Source: Rhodothermales bacterium (GTDB lineage Bacteria > Bacteroidota > Rhodothermia > Rhodothermales > VXPQ01). Taken from it: a stretch of DNA of 64,000 bases. The DNA lies in the NCBI GenBank assembly GCA_951812335.1, contig OX638293.1, positions 2,184,731 through 2,248,730 on the forward strand. Direction: 5' to 3'. Below are positions 8,783 through 18,938 of the stretch, in pieces (position 1 is the first letter of the stretch; every line of letters begins with the position of its first letter). The notes below the pieces were generated by a model. It did not search any database. It was not told where the DNA came from and was given only the letters and a program-made list of their open reading frames with translations. Both the position numbers and the translations under genes were made by a program.

Positions 8783-9913
8783 ATGACAAAACGAGTCCCT
8801 TCGGCACACGTTCCGCTCGGCGCAGCACACAAGCGCGCCTTTCGGGAGAACCTGCTGGCATGGTACGACGCGGATCACCGGGATATGCCATGGCGCAACG
8901 TCTCCGACCCGTACCGCATCTGGTTATCCGAAGTCATGCTCCAGCAGACCCGCGTCGATCAGGCAGAGCCATACTACCGACGATTCGTGGAGCGCTTTCC
9001 GACCGTCGGGGACCTTGCCGACGCCTCCCTCGACGACGTGCTTGCGTGCTGGGAAGGACTCGGCTACTATTCCCGCGCCCGGAACCTGCATAAGGCCGCC
9101 CGGCGCATCGTCGAGTCTTTCGGGGGATGTATCCCGTCCGACGAGCAGGATATCCGTTCCCTCCCCGGCGTAGGGCCGTATACCGCCGCCGCCGTACTCT
9201 CGATCGCCTACGGAAAAGCCTGTCCGGCGCTCGACGGAAACGCAATACGGGTGCTGACGCGCGTATTCCGGGTAAGCGAAGACGCCAGCCGGTCCGCAAC
9301 GCGCAGGCGCTTGCAGGAGACTGCGGCGTTACTCATGGATCCGGCCCGTCCGGGCGCCTTCAATCAGGCCGTCATGGAACTGGGGGCAAACGTGTGCAAA
9401 CCCTCCGGCCCCTGTTGCGGAGCATGCCCCCTGGAGTCCGTATGCGCCGCGGCCGCACAGGGGGATCCCGAGGCGTTCCCGGTTACGCCGCCCCGAAAAA
9501 AAACGCCTCATTTCGATGTGGCCGTGGCGATCGTTTTCGATGAAGCCGGGCGCCTGCTTGTATGCAAACGCCCCGAGGAAGCTATGCTGGGAGGATTGTG
9601 GGAGTTTCCCGGCGGCAAGCGAAAACCCGGCGAAACGCTGGAGGCAACGTGCCGGCGCACCTTGCAGGAGAAATGGAACGCGGTCGTCGAGACAGGCGAT
9701 CTCGTTCACCGGATATCCCATGCGTACAGCCACTTCCGCATCACGATGCACGCCTTCCGGGCGGCTATCGCAGCGGGTACGCCCTGTTCCCCTGAGGGAC
9801 GCGCCCTGAAATGGGCCGACCGCGCCGAACTGCATGCCCTGGCGTTTTCGAAGACAGGACGCCTTCTGATCGAATACATGGAAAAACAAAAAGCAGCGAG
9901 TGAAACGACCTGA
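8783..9913 (+). CDS. mutY: A/G-specific adenine glycosylase MutY
   Basis: A 376-aa base-excision repair enzyme that removes adenine mispaired with 8-oxoguanine. Seen in order: PWR segment, EVMLQQTRVDQ (catalytic Glu region), helix-hairpin-helix LPGVGPYTAAAV, LDGNAIRVLTR (catalytic Asp), the [4Fe-4S] ligand pattern C-x6-C-x2-C-x5-C around CKPSGPCCGAC, and a C-terminal Nudix-like domain (about residues 235-365) that reads 8-oxoG. The length is normal for the family. Its start is 8 bp from the divergent Omp85 gene, so its promoter probably lies inside that gene's first codons. Confidence 0.95.
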   Translation: MTKRVPSAHVPLGAAHKRAFRENLLAWYDADHRDMPWRNVSDPYRIWLSEVMLQQTRVDQAEPYYRRFVERFPTVGDLADASLDDVLACWEGLGYYSRARNLHKAARRIVESFGGCIPSDEQDIRSLPGVGPYTAAAVLSIAYGKACPALDGNAIRVLTRVFRVSEDASRSATRRRLQETAALLMDPARPGAFNQAVMELGANVCKPSGPCCGACPLESVCAAAAQGDPEAFPVTPPRKKTPHFDVAVAIVFDEAGRLLVCKRPEEAMLGGLWEFPGGKRKPGETLEATCRRTLQEKWNAVVETGDLVHRISHAYSHFRITMHAFRAAIAAGTPCSPEGRALKWADRAELHALAFSKTGRLLIEYMEKQKAASETT

Positions 9914-9968
9914 CCGGCAGAACGTAGGAAAAAGAGCCCGCATCGTTCGCCTTCCCGAAAGCGGGTCT

Positions 9969-10045
9969 CTGCCACACTACTTCGTCATTGCTTGCCGGCG
10001 CACCCCTCTCGGCCCCTGGGCTTTGCAGACTTAATCAGAGTATCC
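9969..10045 (-). repeat. GGATACTCTGAT-type element, left half only, inverted
   Basis: On the minus strand this matches the first 75-80 bp of the 254-bp element: terminal GGATACTCTGATTAAGTC, then GAGAGGGGTGCGCCGGCAAG and ATGACGAAG-AGTGTGGCAG. The right half is missing. The outer end lies one base before the ATG of the next gene. Confidence 0.85.
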
Positions 10046-10046
10046 C

Positions 10047-10715
10047 ATGGATTTTGGAGACCTTTTCTGGATTATTCCGGTTGTCTATGTCCTGAAGCGG
10101 GTCTTCTTCGGCGCTCGCAAGCCGGAGTCGGCCAAAAAACCAGCGACGCGCGAACCCCGGCAGCCAGTAGCGCAACGAACGCTGTCGCAGAAAAATCGGG
10201 ACGAACTGCAGGAAGCGCTTGGCGAAATCGGTCTGGCGTTGGGCTTTCCGGCAAACATGATGCAGGAAGGCGACAACCAAAAAGAGTCCGTAGAAACAGC
10301 GGACTACCCTGCTGCCTCCTCGATGCCTTTCGATGTCGAAGGCGAGCCTGGAAGAAAAGCCGGTATGGATCGCGGGACCTCCCTGTTCCCCATGGACCTG
10401 GCGTTGGAAGAAGCTGCCGAGTACGATCACTGGCAGGAAACATCCGTGCCGGAAGCGATCTACGAAACAGACGCCTTGTTCGCCGAAGAAGAAGCGTTCG
10501 AGGCAAGGGGGAGCGATCAGGCCCGGAAGCATAAAGAAGAAAATCCGGAGGCCGCGGCCGAAGGGCTATCCCCCTACGAACGTCCAAAAGCTCCCGGCCA
10601 TACGCTGCGGCGGCTCGTTGCGCGCGGTTCGCTGCAGGAAGCGGTCGTAATGAAAGAACTGCTCGACCGGCCCGTTTCGCTGCGCCGGAGATCCGTATCT
10701 CCTTTCAGAACCTGA
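10047..10715 (+). CDS. Hypothetical acidic protein with an N-terminal membrane anchor
   Basis: I do not recognise this 222-aa protein. Residues 1-21 (MDFGDLFWIIPVVYVLKRVF) form a hydrophobic segment that could be a single-pass anchor with the body in the cytoplasm. Residues 22-50 are basic and proline-rich, the middle is rich in Glu/Ala, and the C-terminus (RRLVARGSLQEAVVMKELLDRP) looks helical. The Ala/Glu-rich codon pattern and long open frame support it as a real gene. The ATG follows a repeat end by one base, so the promoter and ribosome-binding region fall within the repeat. Another repeat end lies 24 bp after the stop. Confidence 0.6.
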   Translation: MDFGDLFWIIPVVYVLKRVFFGARKPESAKKPATREPRQPVAQRTLSQKNRDELQEALGEIGLALGFPANMMQEGDNQKESVETADYPAASSMPFDVEGEPGRKAGMDRGTSLFPMDLALEEAAEYDHWQETSVPEAIYETDALFAEEEAFEARGSDQARKHKEENPEAAAEGLSPYERPKAPGHTLRRLVARGSLQEAVVMKELLDRPVSLRRRSVSPFRT

Positions 10716-10739
10716 AAAGTCTCCGCTTCCTCTGGTTAA

Positions 10740-10754
10740 GGATACTCTGATTAC
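10740..10754 (+). repeat. Solo end of the GGATACTCTGAT element
   Basis: A 14-15-bp GGATACTCTGATTA end without the rest of the element. It sits in the 41-bp gap between two converging genes, 2 bp beyond the stop codon of the minus-strand membrane-protein gene. Confidence 0.7.
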
Positions 10755-10756
10755 GG

Positions 10757-11248
10757 TCAGATCAGGTCGCTGGTGTTTGCCTCGGCTTTCTCCTCCTCTC
10801 CCCCTTTGAACACCTTGCTGCCGATAACGCCGCCAATGACGCCGGCGATCACGGATAATAATACGAGTCCTATCCCGATCATCACCACGAGAAAGCCGGG
10901 AGACGTCATAAATCCGCCGAGTTGCGATATGTCCGCGCCGCCTTGCTCCATGCTCTGACGCATTTCTTCCTGCCAGCTCGGTTTAATGGCCAGCGCCCGA
11001 AGCGCCGCATCCAGAACTAATGAGGTGACGGACGCCGCAAGGCAGGCCAATACCCCGAGACCGATGCCCTGCCCGCCTGTGAGGGTAACGCTATGCTTGT
11101 CGACGTAATGCCAGACAACAAGCATCCCGGCGCCTATGTACGCCAGACAACCGATGATATCGCCGGCCGTCGGTATAAAGGAGGCCAATACCACAACCAG
11201 TCCGGTAATGACGCCCACGAGAAGAATGGATTCCTTTTTATTTGGCAT
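10757..11248 (-). CDS. Hypothetical four-helix membrane protein
   Basis: A 163-aa protein starting at MPNKKESILL; the longer frame upstream is not membrane-like and was removed. It has four predicted transmembrane segments: ILLVGVITGLVVVLASFI, IIGCLAYIGAGMLVVWHYV, GIGLGVLACLAASVTSLVL and a long C-terminal FLVVMIGIGLVLLSVIAGVIGG, with a charged tail. The composition resembles small DUF4199-like or YtxH-like membrane proteins of this phylum, but I cannot place it in a named family. It converges on the acidic anchored protein. Confidence 0.6.
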   Translation of the reverse strand: MPNKKESILLVGVITGLVVVLASFIPTAGDIIGCLAYIGAGMLVVWHYVDKHSVTLTGGQGIGLGVLACLAASVTSLVLDAALRALAIKPSWQEEMRQSMEQGGADISQLGGFMTSPGFLVVMIGIGLVLLSVIAGVIGGVIGSKVFKGGEEEKAEANTSDLI

Positions 11249-11515
11249 GGTCAGAAAAAGATCGGTGGAACAGAAAAAACGAATGGCGGAAAACCGGGGC
11301 CTTTTGGCTGCGCATCGAGCGCACAGGCTATGAAGGACGCGCCAGAATTCTGCGTAACGAAGTATAGCGGAATTTTCCGTCTTTCGCCATACGCTGACGC
11401 CCTGCCGTGCGATCCCATGTTCCGCTGCACCGCCTAAGAGGATACGTATCACCAAAGCCAGGATCGATCAGCCCGGACATGCACGGCGGATTTCCGAATC
11501 AGTGCTTCACGCCCC

Positions 11516-12091
11516 CTACACACCGGGTGCAGCAGCCGGATCAGGGGCGTTGAAATCATCTGTTTGTTGCCCCTCCCCGCATTGCTCTGCCCTGTTCTTA
11601 CCGACCGGGCGATCCATAAGCGAGATCACGGCGGACACAAGAAAATACCCTGCCACGCAACCAAACACGGCGCCCGTAAGCACCCTGCTCCACGGCGTGT
11701 TGGTCCATAATCCAACGATATCGCCGCCCCAGTCTATAGCCGGAACGATCAGGCCTGCCAAAACAAAGTGTTTTGCATGACGATCTATCCAGGGATTCCA
11801 CGACCGCAAACTCAAGACCAGAAAAGGCGCCGCCGCCAGCGCCGCATACATACCGAAGCAACGGTCGCACACGGCAAGTTGCACCCCCTGAGCATGGGGC
11901 GAACGAACCGGAATCTGATGACACACCTCCGAAAACCCCAGCATAATACTGTATCGCAGGCCTTCGCCCACGAACGGCGGGGCCATGACCAGGCCGAAAA
12001 CCATCCATGTGAAACCGGCAGCCAGTATCCAGCCTGCCCATCTCCGATCTTTCCGGTTCATTCGTTGCAAGACGGATCCCGCATTGCCCAT
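11516..12091 (-). CDS. DUF2085 family membrane protein
   Basis: A 191-aa membrane protein with the DUF2085 signature: CHQIPVRSPHAQGVQLAVCDRC followed by FGMYAALAAAPFLVL. The two cysteines and His of this motif are conserved in the family and suggest a metal- or thiol-based site at the membrane face. About four transmembrane segments are visible. Function is unknown for the family. A second ATG (MNRKDRRW, 12061) is an equally reasonable start. About 270 bp between this gene and the previous minus-strand gene hold nothing I can identify. Confidence 0.8.
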   Translation of the reverse strand: MGNAGSVLQRMNRKDRRWAGWILAAGFTWMVFGLVMAPPFVGEGLRYSIMLGFSEVCHQIPVRSPHAQGVQLAVCDRCFGMYAALAAAPFLVLSLRSWNPWIDRHAKHFVLAGLIVPAIDWGGDIVGLWTNTPWSRVLTGAVFGCVAGYFLVSAVISLMDRPVGKNRAEQCGEGQQTDDFNAPDPAAAPGV

Positions 12092-12157
12092 ACGCCGACA
12101 AAGCGATTTTCACGTATCTAATTAACGTGAGTTTCATTACCCTGAGTCCTGCACGCC

Positions 12158-12186
12158 TTGACTACTTTTTTCGATCCCCTTATTTT
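12158..12186 (+). promoter_or_regulatory. Possible sigma70-type promoter of groES-groEL
   Basis: TTGACT (12158-12163) and TATTTT (12181-12186) are separated by 17 bp, 42 bp before the groES ATG. No CIRCE inverted repeat (TTAGCACTC/GAGTGCTAA) is visible here, so HrcA control through the usual operator is not supported by the sequence. The promoter call rests only on the hexamer matches. Confidence 0.4.
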
Positions 12187-12228
12187 TCCTAACTGCCCGA
12201 CACAATACATTCCAAACGCAACATCGTT

Positions 12229-14260
<2,032 letters not shown>

Positions 14261-14294
14261 GCCAGGCGCTTCCCTTACACGGGATCAAACAAGG

Positions 14295-14336
14295 AAAAAG
14301 GCGGAACCTGCTCCATGCGGGTTTCGCCTTTTTTGT
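14295..14336 (+). terminator. Rho-independent terminator of groES-groEL
   Basis: Hairpin AAAAAGGCGGAACC - loop - GGGTTTCGCCTTTTTT, a long GC-rich stem with a T-run, starting 34 bp after the groEL stop. The A-tract on its 5' side suggests that it could also work in reverse for the converging mutase gene. Further downstream (about 14340-14385) is a T-rich direct repeat of ACTCCTTTT-CAC units, of unknown meaning. Confidence 0.9.
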
Positions 14337-14435
14337 GCTTTTTCTACTCCTTTTCCACACTTTTTTTACTCCTTTTCGCACTTTTATGGTGCAACGCGCC
14401 GCAGGCGCATCCCCGTATTGACGATCTGCGAGCGC

Positions 14436-15845
14436 TCAATGGCTGGGAGCAGGGCCATTTCTGGCCACCGCTTGAATCTCGGCAATGAACCGGGCAGCCA
14501 GTGCGGAGGCACGCTCCTGCGAGGGGGCCTCCGCATAAACCCGAACAATGGGTTCCGTATTGGATTTGCGCAGGTGCACCCATGCGTCCTCGAAGTCGAT
14601 CTTGAGGCCGTCGATAGTATTCGTGTCATGCTCCCGGTAGCGCTCCGCCAGCGCAGCAAGAAGTATCCCCGGATCGCGCTCGCCAACAGGCGCCTTGTTT
14701 TTACTCAACACGTACTTTGGAAGACGCGCCTTCATAGCCGAAAGCGACTCGCTGCGATTCGCCATATGCTGCAGAACGAGCGCGGCGCCCGCAAGAGCGT
14801 CCCTCCCGTAATGCAGATCGGGCAAAATGACGCCCCCATTCCCCTCCCCTCCCAGCAACGCACCTGCCTCCTGCATCTTCTTCACCACATGAATCTCTCC
14901 CACCGGCGAGCGAAACACCTGCTGACCGAATGAGGCGGCCACATCGTCGATGGCCCGGGAGGAAGAAAGGTTGGTGACGAACGGCCCCTCGCGCAACCGC
15001 CACATAAAATCGGCAGCAATCACCTGGGTCAGCTCCTCGCCCATGTACGTTCCGCCATCGGCCACCAATGCCAGACGATCCGCATCGGGATCTACTGCAA
15101 ACCCTGCATCCGCATCCATTGCCGCCACGGTCTCCGTCAATTCGGAAAGATGCTCCGGAAGCGGTTCGGCAGGATGCGCAAAACGGCCCGTAGGCTCGCA
15201 GTGCAGGCAGCGAATACGTTCCTCCCGGACCCCCAGCCGCTTCAGCAAGGCCGGCAAGGCAATGCCGCCCACGGAATTAACGCCATCGATCACGACGGAA
15301 AAGTCCTTACGGGCAATGGTATCGACATCTATATATTCGAGGGCAAGAATGCGGTCGATATGGTACGCAAGGAAGTCTTCCTGTCTGTATTCGCCCAAGC
15401 GATTCCATGCAGCTACATCCGCTTCCTCGTTTTCGGCAAGGCATAATACGTCCCTCCCCTCCCCCGGGCTGAGAAATTCGCCCTTTGCATTCAATAGCTT
15501 CAGTGCATTCCATTCGGGCGGGTTATGCGAGGCCGACAGGACAATTCCCCCCGAAGCGCCCAGCGCTGTCACAGCCATCTCCACCGTGGGCGTCGTGGCC
15601 AGTCCGGTATCGACCACATCGATGCCTGCGCTTCGCAGCGTAGCGATTACGATCGAAGCGCATACTTCCCCGGTGACACGGGCGTCGCGTCCAACCACCA
15701 CCACCGGATCTCGTCCTTCATAGGCGGCACACAAACGGCACCATACGCCATAGGCCCCGGTATAGCGGACAAGCACTTCGGGATCCAGTCCATTGCCGAA
15801 AATGCCGCGAATTCCTGAAACGGAGGCGATAAGTGTCGTCGACAT
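14436..15845 (-). CDS. Phosphohexomutase (phosphoglucosamine mutase / phosphomannomutase family)
   Basis: A 469-aa alpha-D-phosphohexomutase beginning MSTTLIASVSGIRG. The metal-bound phosphoserine loop is GIVLSASHNPPEWNALK, the Mg-binding motif is DPDADRLALV, the sugar-binding loop is GGEGNGGVILPD and the C-terminal phosphate-binding motif is RKSNTEPIVRVY. The order fits GlmM/ManB-type enzymes, which convert glucosamine 6-P to glucosamine 1-P or the mannose/glucose equivalents. Sequence alone does not fix the sugar. The frame runs open far upstream (to 16817) antisense to ctaA, but similarity starts at 15845. The gene is divergent from ctaA across 111 bp. Confidence 0.9.
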   Translation of the reverse strand: MSTTLIASVSGIRGIFGNGLDPEVLVRYTGAYGVWCRLCAAYEGRDPVVVVGRDARVTGEVCASIVIATLRSAGIDVVDTGLATTPTVEMAVTALGASGGIVLSASHNPPEWNALKLLNAKGEFLSPGEGRDVLCLAENEEADVAAWNRLGEYRQEDFLAYHIDRILALEYIDVDTIARKDFSVVIDGVNSVGGIALPALLKRLGVREERIRCLHCEPTGRFAHPAEPLPEHLSELTETVAAMDADAGFAVDPDADRLALVADGGTYMGEELTQVIAADFMWRLREGPFVTNLSSSRAIDDVAASFGQQVFRSPVGEIHVVKKMQEAGALLGGEGNGGVILPDLHYGRDALAGAALVLQHMANRSESLSAMKARLPKYVLSKNKAPVGERDPGILLAALAERYREHDTNTIDGLKIDFEDAWVHLRKSNTEPIVRVYAEAPSQERASALAARFIAEIQAVARNGPAPSH

Positions 15846-15956
15846 ACGTAAAATGTACAGTTTGACGAGGAATAGAACGACGCCAGGCAACGCACGCCGC
15901 GTCGTGGTCGTTATCGACCGCCTGCGCAAGCTATTCTTTCCGGCGACTGCTTTTGC

Positions 15957-16922
15957 ATGATGAACCTTCCGCACATGCCTGGGGATCCGCCCCGCCCCGA
16001 AATGCGGTGGCGGTATCGCTTCACGGTACTGACCGGCCTCGCCACCATCCTGCTCATGGCGTGGGGCGCCTTCGTGACCAGTATCAATGCAGGGCTTGCC
16101 GTACCGGACTGGCCGTCGTCGTTCAATTCGTACGATCCTTTCAACCCCTGGCCGGAATGGTGGAAACTCACCCCGGTATTGGCTGAGCATGGACACCGTC
16201 TCCTTGGCATGTTGACGGGAACGCTGACCCTGATCCTCGCCGTGTGGACCTGGATCGCCGAACCGCGCGGATGGCTGAAGAAACTTGCGATCGCCGCTGT
16301 TGCGCTTGTGTCCTTGCAAGGAGTGCTCGGCGGGCTGCGGGTCGTATGGCTTTCGCTGGATCTTGCCGTGGTTCATGCCTGTATGGCGCAACTGTTCCTC
16401 GGTCTTATCGTTGCGATGGCCCTGTTCACGTCGAACGCCTGGCTGGAAGGGAACATAGAGATTCCCGACTCCAAAAACGCATCCGCACCATGGCGGATAT
16501 CGCTCGTAACCCTCGGTCTCCTGTATGTCCAGATTATCCTCGGCGCTCTGCTCCGCCATCCGGGCACAGGCATCGATCCGGTCCTTGCGGGTCTCCATAT
16601 TTTCGGGGCCGTTTTCGTGACCATCGCGATCGCTTATCTGTTCAGATGCGTTTCCAAAGAATTTAGAACCCCCCGCGTGTTGTATCCCGCCGTGCGCTTT
16701 CTCGTATTTCTTGTGGCGGTGCAAATCCTTCTGGGCTTTACGGCCTATATAGTTACCCTGGACGACGTCGGCATGCTCGAACCGAGTAACCTTCAGGTGG
16801 TGGCGAATACCTCTCATATGGTCATTGGGGCGCTCCTGATGGCCGCTTCGGTGCTGGCCGTTCTCAGCGCATTCCGACTTAAACGGCTACCCGAAACCAG
16901 CGCCCCCGACTACGCGAAGTAA
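15957..16922 (+). CDS. ctaA: Heme A synthase CtaA (COX15-like)
   Basis: A 321-aa integral membrane protein with eight hydrophobic segments in two four-helix halves. The early NAGLAVPDWPSSF motif, the heme-ligand histidines in AEHGHRLLGM and VVHACMAQLFLG, and LHIFGAV and ANTSHMVIGAL in the second half identify the COX15/CtaA family. It oxidises the C8 methyl of heme O to make heme A for cytochrome oxidase. It is followed after 16 bp by ctaB, so the two heme A steps are in one operon. A second Met 5 codons on is also a possible start. Confidence 0.93.
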   Translation: MMNLPHMPGDPPRPEMRWRYRFTVLTGLATILLMAWGAFVTSINAGLAVPDWPSSFNSYDPFNPWPEWWKLTPVLAEHGHRLLGMLTGTLTLILAVWTWIAEPRGWLKKLAIAAVALVSLQGVLGGLRVVWLSLDLAVVHACMAQLFLGLIVAMALFTSNAWLEGNIEIPDSKNASAPWRISLVTLGLLYVQIILGALLRHPGTGIDPVLAGLHIFGAVFVTIAIAYLFRCVSKEFRTPRVLYPAVRFLVFLVAVQILLGFTAYIVTLDDVGMLEPSNLQVVANTSHMVIGALLMAASVLAVLSAFRLKRLPETSAPDYAK

Positions 16923-16938
16923 CACAGAATCCGTTATA

Positions 16939-17946
16939 TTGAACCCGCTCGTCAACCGTCCCCGACACGTGACGCTCGTGCCGCAACGCCCTTCCCAAGA
17001 CATCCCTCGCAATGCGCTTGCGCCTGGCGAAAAAAACGGCGCGGCCCATACGGTCCACCAGGACCGTTCCCGGTCGAAGGTTCTTCGCTCTTACATCGAA
17101 CTGGCGAAACCTGAAATCACCCTGCTCGTCGCGTTGTCATCCGTCGGGGGGTTTTTTCTTGCGCCTGCAGAATTTATCGACCTGGCGCGGCTTGCTCTTC
17201 TACTTATCGGGGTGACGCTGACGAGTGCGGGCGCAAGCACTCTGAATCACTGGATAGAACGGGATTACGACACGGCCATGCGCCGAACAATGAACCGTCC
17301 GCTCCCTTCGGGGCGAATCTCCCCATCGGCAGCCTTGTACTTCGGGACCTTTCTGGCCGCGGCAGGTATCGGACTGTTGTGCCCGCTCGTTAATCCGCTT
17401 ACCGGCGTGCTGGCGCTGGCGACCGTTTTGCTCTATCTGTTCGCATATACCCCCCTCAAGCGGCGTTCCCAATGGAATACCCTGGTGGGCACGCTTCCGG
17501 GCGCTTTGCCCGCGCTGGGCGGATGGACGGCAGCTACCGGATCGATCGGCTGGGGTGGCATTGCCGCCTTCTCCATACTCGCTGCATGGCAAATGCCGCA
17601 TTTTCTTGCGCTCGCCTGGATGTATCGCAAGGATTACGAACGGGGCGGTTATGCAATGCTTCCTGTGGCGGATCCGTCGGGCCGCTCGACCACACGGCAA
17701 GCCCTTTTCTTCACCATCCTCCTTTTCGTGTTGAGCCTCTGGCCTGTCGCCCTGTCTCTCGCCGGATGGGGCTATGCCATCGGCGCCGTTGTACTGGGCG
17801 CATGGTTTCTGCATGGTGCTATCGCCTTCCACCGAAGCAGTGAAATCCAGAATGCCCGGCGTGTTCTGAACATATCGATCCGATACATTCCGGCACTCAT
17901 TCTCGTCCTTCTTATCGATCGCATCGTACTCGGCGATCTCTTTTAA
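16939..17946 (+). CDS. ctaB: Protoheme IX farnesyltransferase (heme O synthase)
   Basis: A UbiA-superfamily prenyltransferase of 335 aa from a TTG start. The first Asp-rich motif N-x3-D-x-D appears as NHWIERDYDTAMRRT with NRPLPSG, and the second as the YRKDYERGGYAMLPV region, with about nine membrane helices. It adds farnesyl to heme b to make heme O, the substrate of CtaA next door. The N-terminal 50 residues before SYIELAKPEITLL are variable, and no ATG exists between the ctaA stop and the conserved core, so a TTG or GTG start is needed. Confidence 0.92.
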   Translation: MNPLVNRPRHVTLVPQRPSQDIPRNALAPGEKNGAAHTVHQDRSRSKVLRSYIELAKPEITLLVALSSVGGFFLAPAEFIDLARLALLLIGVTLTSAGASTLNHWIERDYDTAMRRTMNRPLPSGRISPSAALYFGTFLAAAGIGLLCPLVNPLTGVLALATVLLYLFAYTPLKRRSQWNTLVGTLPGALPALGGWTAATGSIGWGGIAAFSILAAWQMPHFLALAWMYRKDYERGGYAMLPVADPSGRSTTRQALFFTILLFVLSLWPVALSLAGWGYAIGAVVLGAWFLHGAIAFHRSSEIQNARRVLNISIRYIPALILVLLIDRIVLGDLF

Positions 17947-17990
17947 TTGTCGGGACGGGACGCATCCGACCGGTTCTCGCCTCTGCAAGC

Positions 17991-18938
17991 ATGTCCATGC
18001 CGGTTCATCCCATCCATATCGACCAGCTCACCCATCGCTACGGATCGCTCACCGCACTGGACAACATCTCCCTGACCGTACCGAAGGGAGCCTTCTATGG
18101 CCTCCTCGGCCCAAACGGCAGCGGAAAAACCACCCTGTTTCGCATCCTTTCGACGCTTCTGAATCCGTCGGAAGGTGCGGTGCGCATCTTCGGAGCCGAC
18201 CCCCGAACATATCCTGCCAGCGTTCGTCAACATACGGGCGTCGTTTTCCAAAGTGCGGCTCTCGACGGAGAATTGACCGTACAGGAAAATCTGCGCACCC
18301 ATGCCGCTCTGTATGGCTTGCGGCGCAGCACATTCCGGGAGCGTCTCGCCAGGCTACTCCCGCTTTTTGGATTGGAGGAACGGCTCCACGAACGCACGGA
18401 ACGTCTTTCCGGCGGTCTTAAACGCCGCGTCGACCTGGTGCGGGGCCTCCTGCACGCACCACCGCTCCTCCTGCTCGACGAACCGGCTATCGGGCTGGAC
18501 CCGGCGGCCCGGCAGGCGTTCCGGGAAGCCATCGACCGCCTCCGACGCCAGGAAGGCACAACCATTGTGCTGGCCACCCATCTCATGGAGGAAGCCGATC
18601 GGTGCAACCAGCTCGCTATTCTGGACCGGGGCCGGGTAGTGGCTCACGACACGCCCGACGCGCTTAAACAAGCCATTGGAGAGGAAACGCTGTGGATCGA
18701 ATGCGACGACCCACAGGACCTTGCCGAGCGCATAGCAAAGCAGCTCGACGTTTCGACGCAAGTGATCGGGTTGCGCGTGCAGCTCTCCGGGCCCAATGCC
18801 CATGACATGCTGTCCCGCGTCTACGAAACGGCGGGCGACGCCATCCGGTCGGCAACCATCCGACGCCCCACGCTCGAAGATGTTTTCATGGTGCATACGG
18901 GGCACGGTCTTCACGAAAATGGACGGCCGGTATCATGA
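17991..18938 (+). CDS. ABC transporter ATP-binding protein (DrrA-like)
   Basis: A 315-aa cytoplasmic ATPase. Walker A is GPNGSGKTT (about residue 42), the Q-loop is VVFQSAAL, the signature is RLSGGLKRRVDLVRGLL, Walker B is LLLLDEPAIGLD and the switch His is in VLATHLMEEADRC. A C-terminal regulatory domain of about 90 residues is present, as in DrrA/CcmA-type exporters. It shares a 4-bp overlap with the permease gene, forming a two-gene exporter. Location behind ctaAB, 44 bp downstream, suggests a link to oxidase or copper/heme assembly, but the substrate is not known. Confidence 0.9.
   Translation: MSMPVHPIHIDQLTHRYGSLTALDNISLTVPKGAFYGLLGPNGSGKTTLFRILSTLLNPSEGAVRIFGADPRTYPASVRQHTGVVFQSAALDGELTVQENLRTHAALYGLRRSTFRERLARLLPLFGLEERLHERTERLSGGLKRRVDLVRGLLHAPPLLLLDEPAIGLDPAARQAFREAIDRLRRQEGTTIVLATHLMEEADRCNQLAILDRGRVVAHDTPDALKQAIGEETLWIECDDPQDLAERIAKQLDVSTQVIGLRVQLSGPNAHDMLSRVYETAGDAIRSATIRRPTLEDVFMVHTGHGLHENGRPVS

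Noticed and set aside
9931-9969. Terminator after mutY
   Set aside because: A short GCCCGC/GCGGGT hairpin exists, but without a T-run and overlapping the repeat border.
12092-12228. CIRCE heat-shock operator upstream of groES
   Set aside because: No TTAGCACTC/GAGTGCTAA-type inverted repeat was found.
15846-16817. N-terminal extension of the phosphohexomutase to 793 aa
   Set aside because: It is antisense to ctaA and rich in low-quality His/Gln/Arg sequence; family similarity starts at 15845.
16939-17946. ctaB considered as the missing eboC
   Set aside because: Its motifs and position behind ctaA identify heme O synthase, and it is about 20 kb from the ebo genes.
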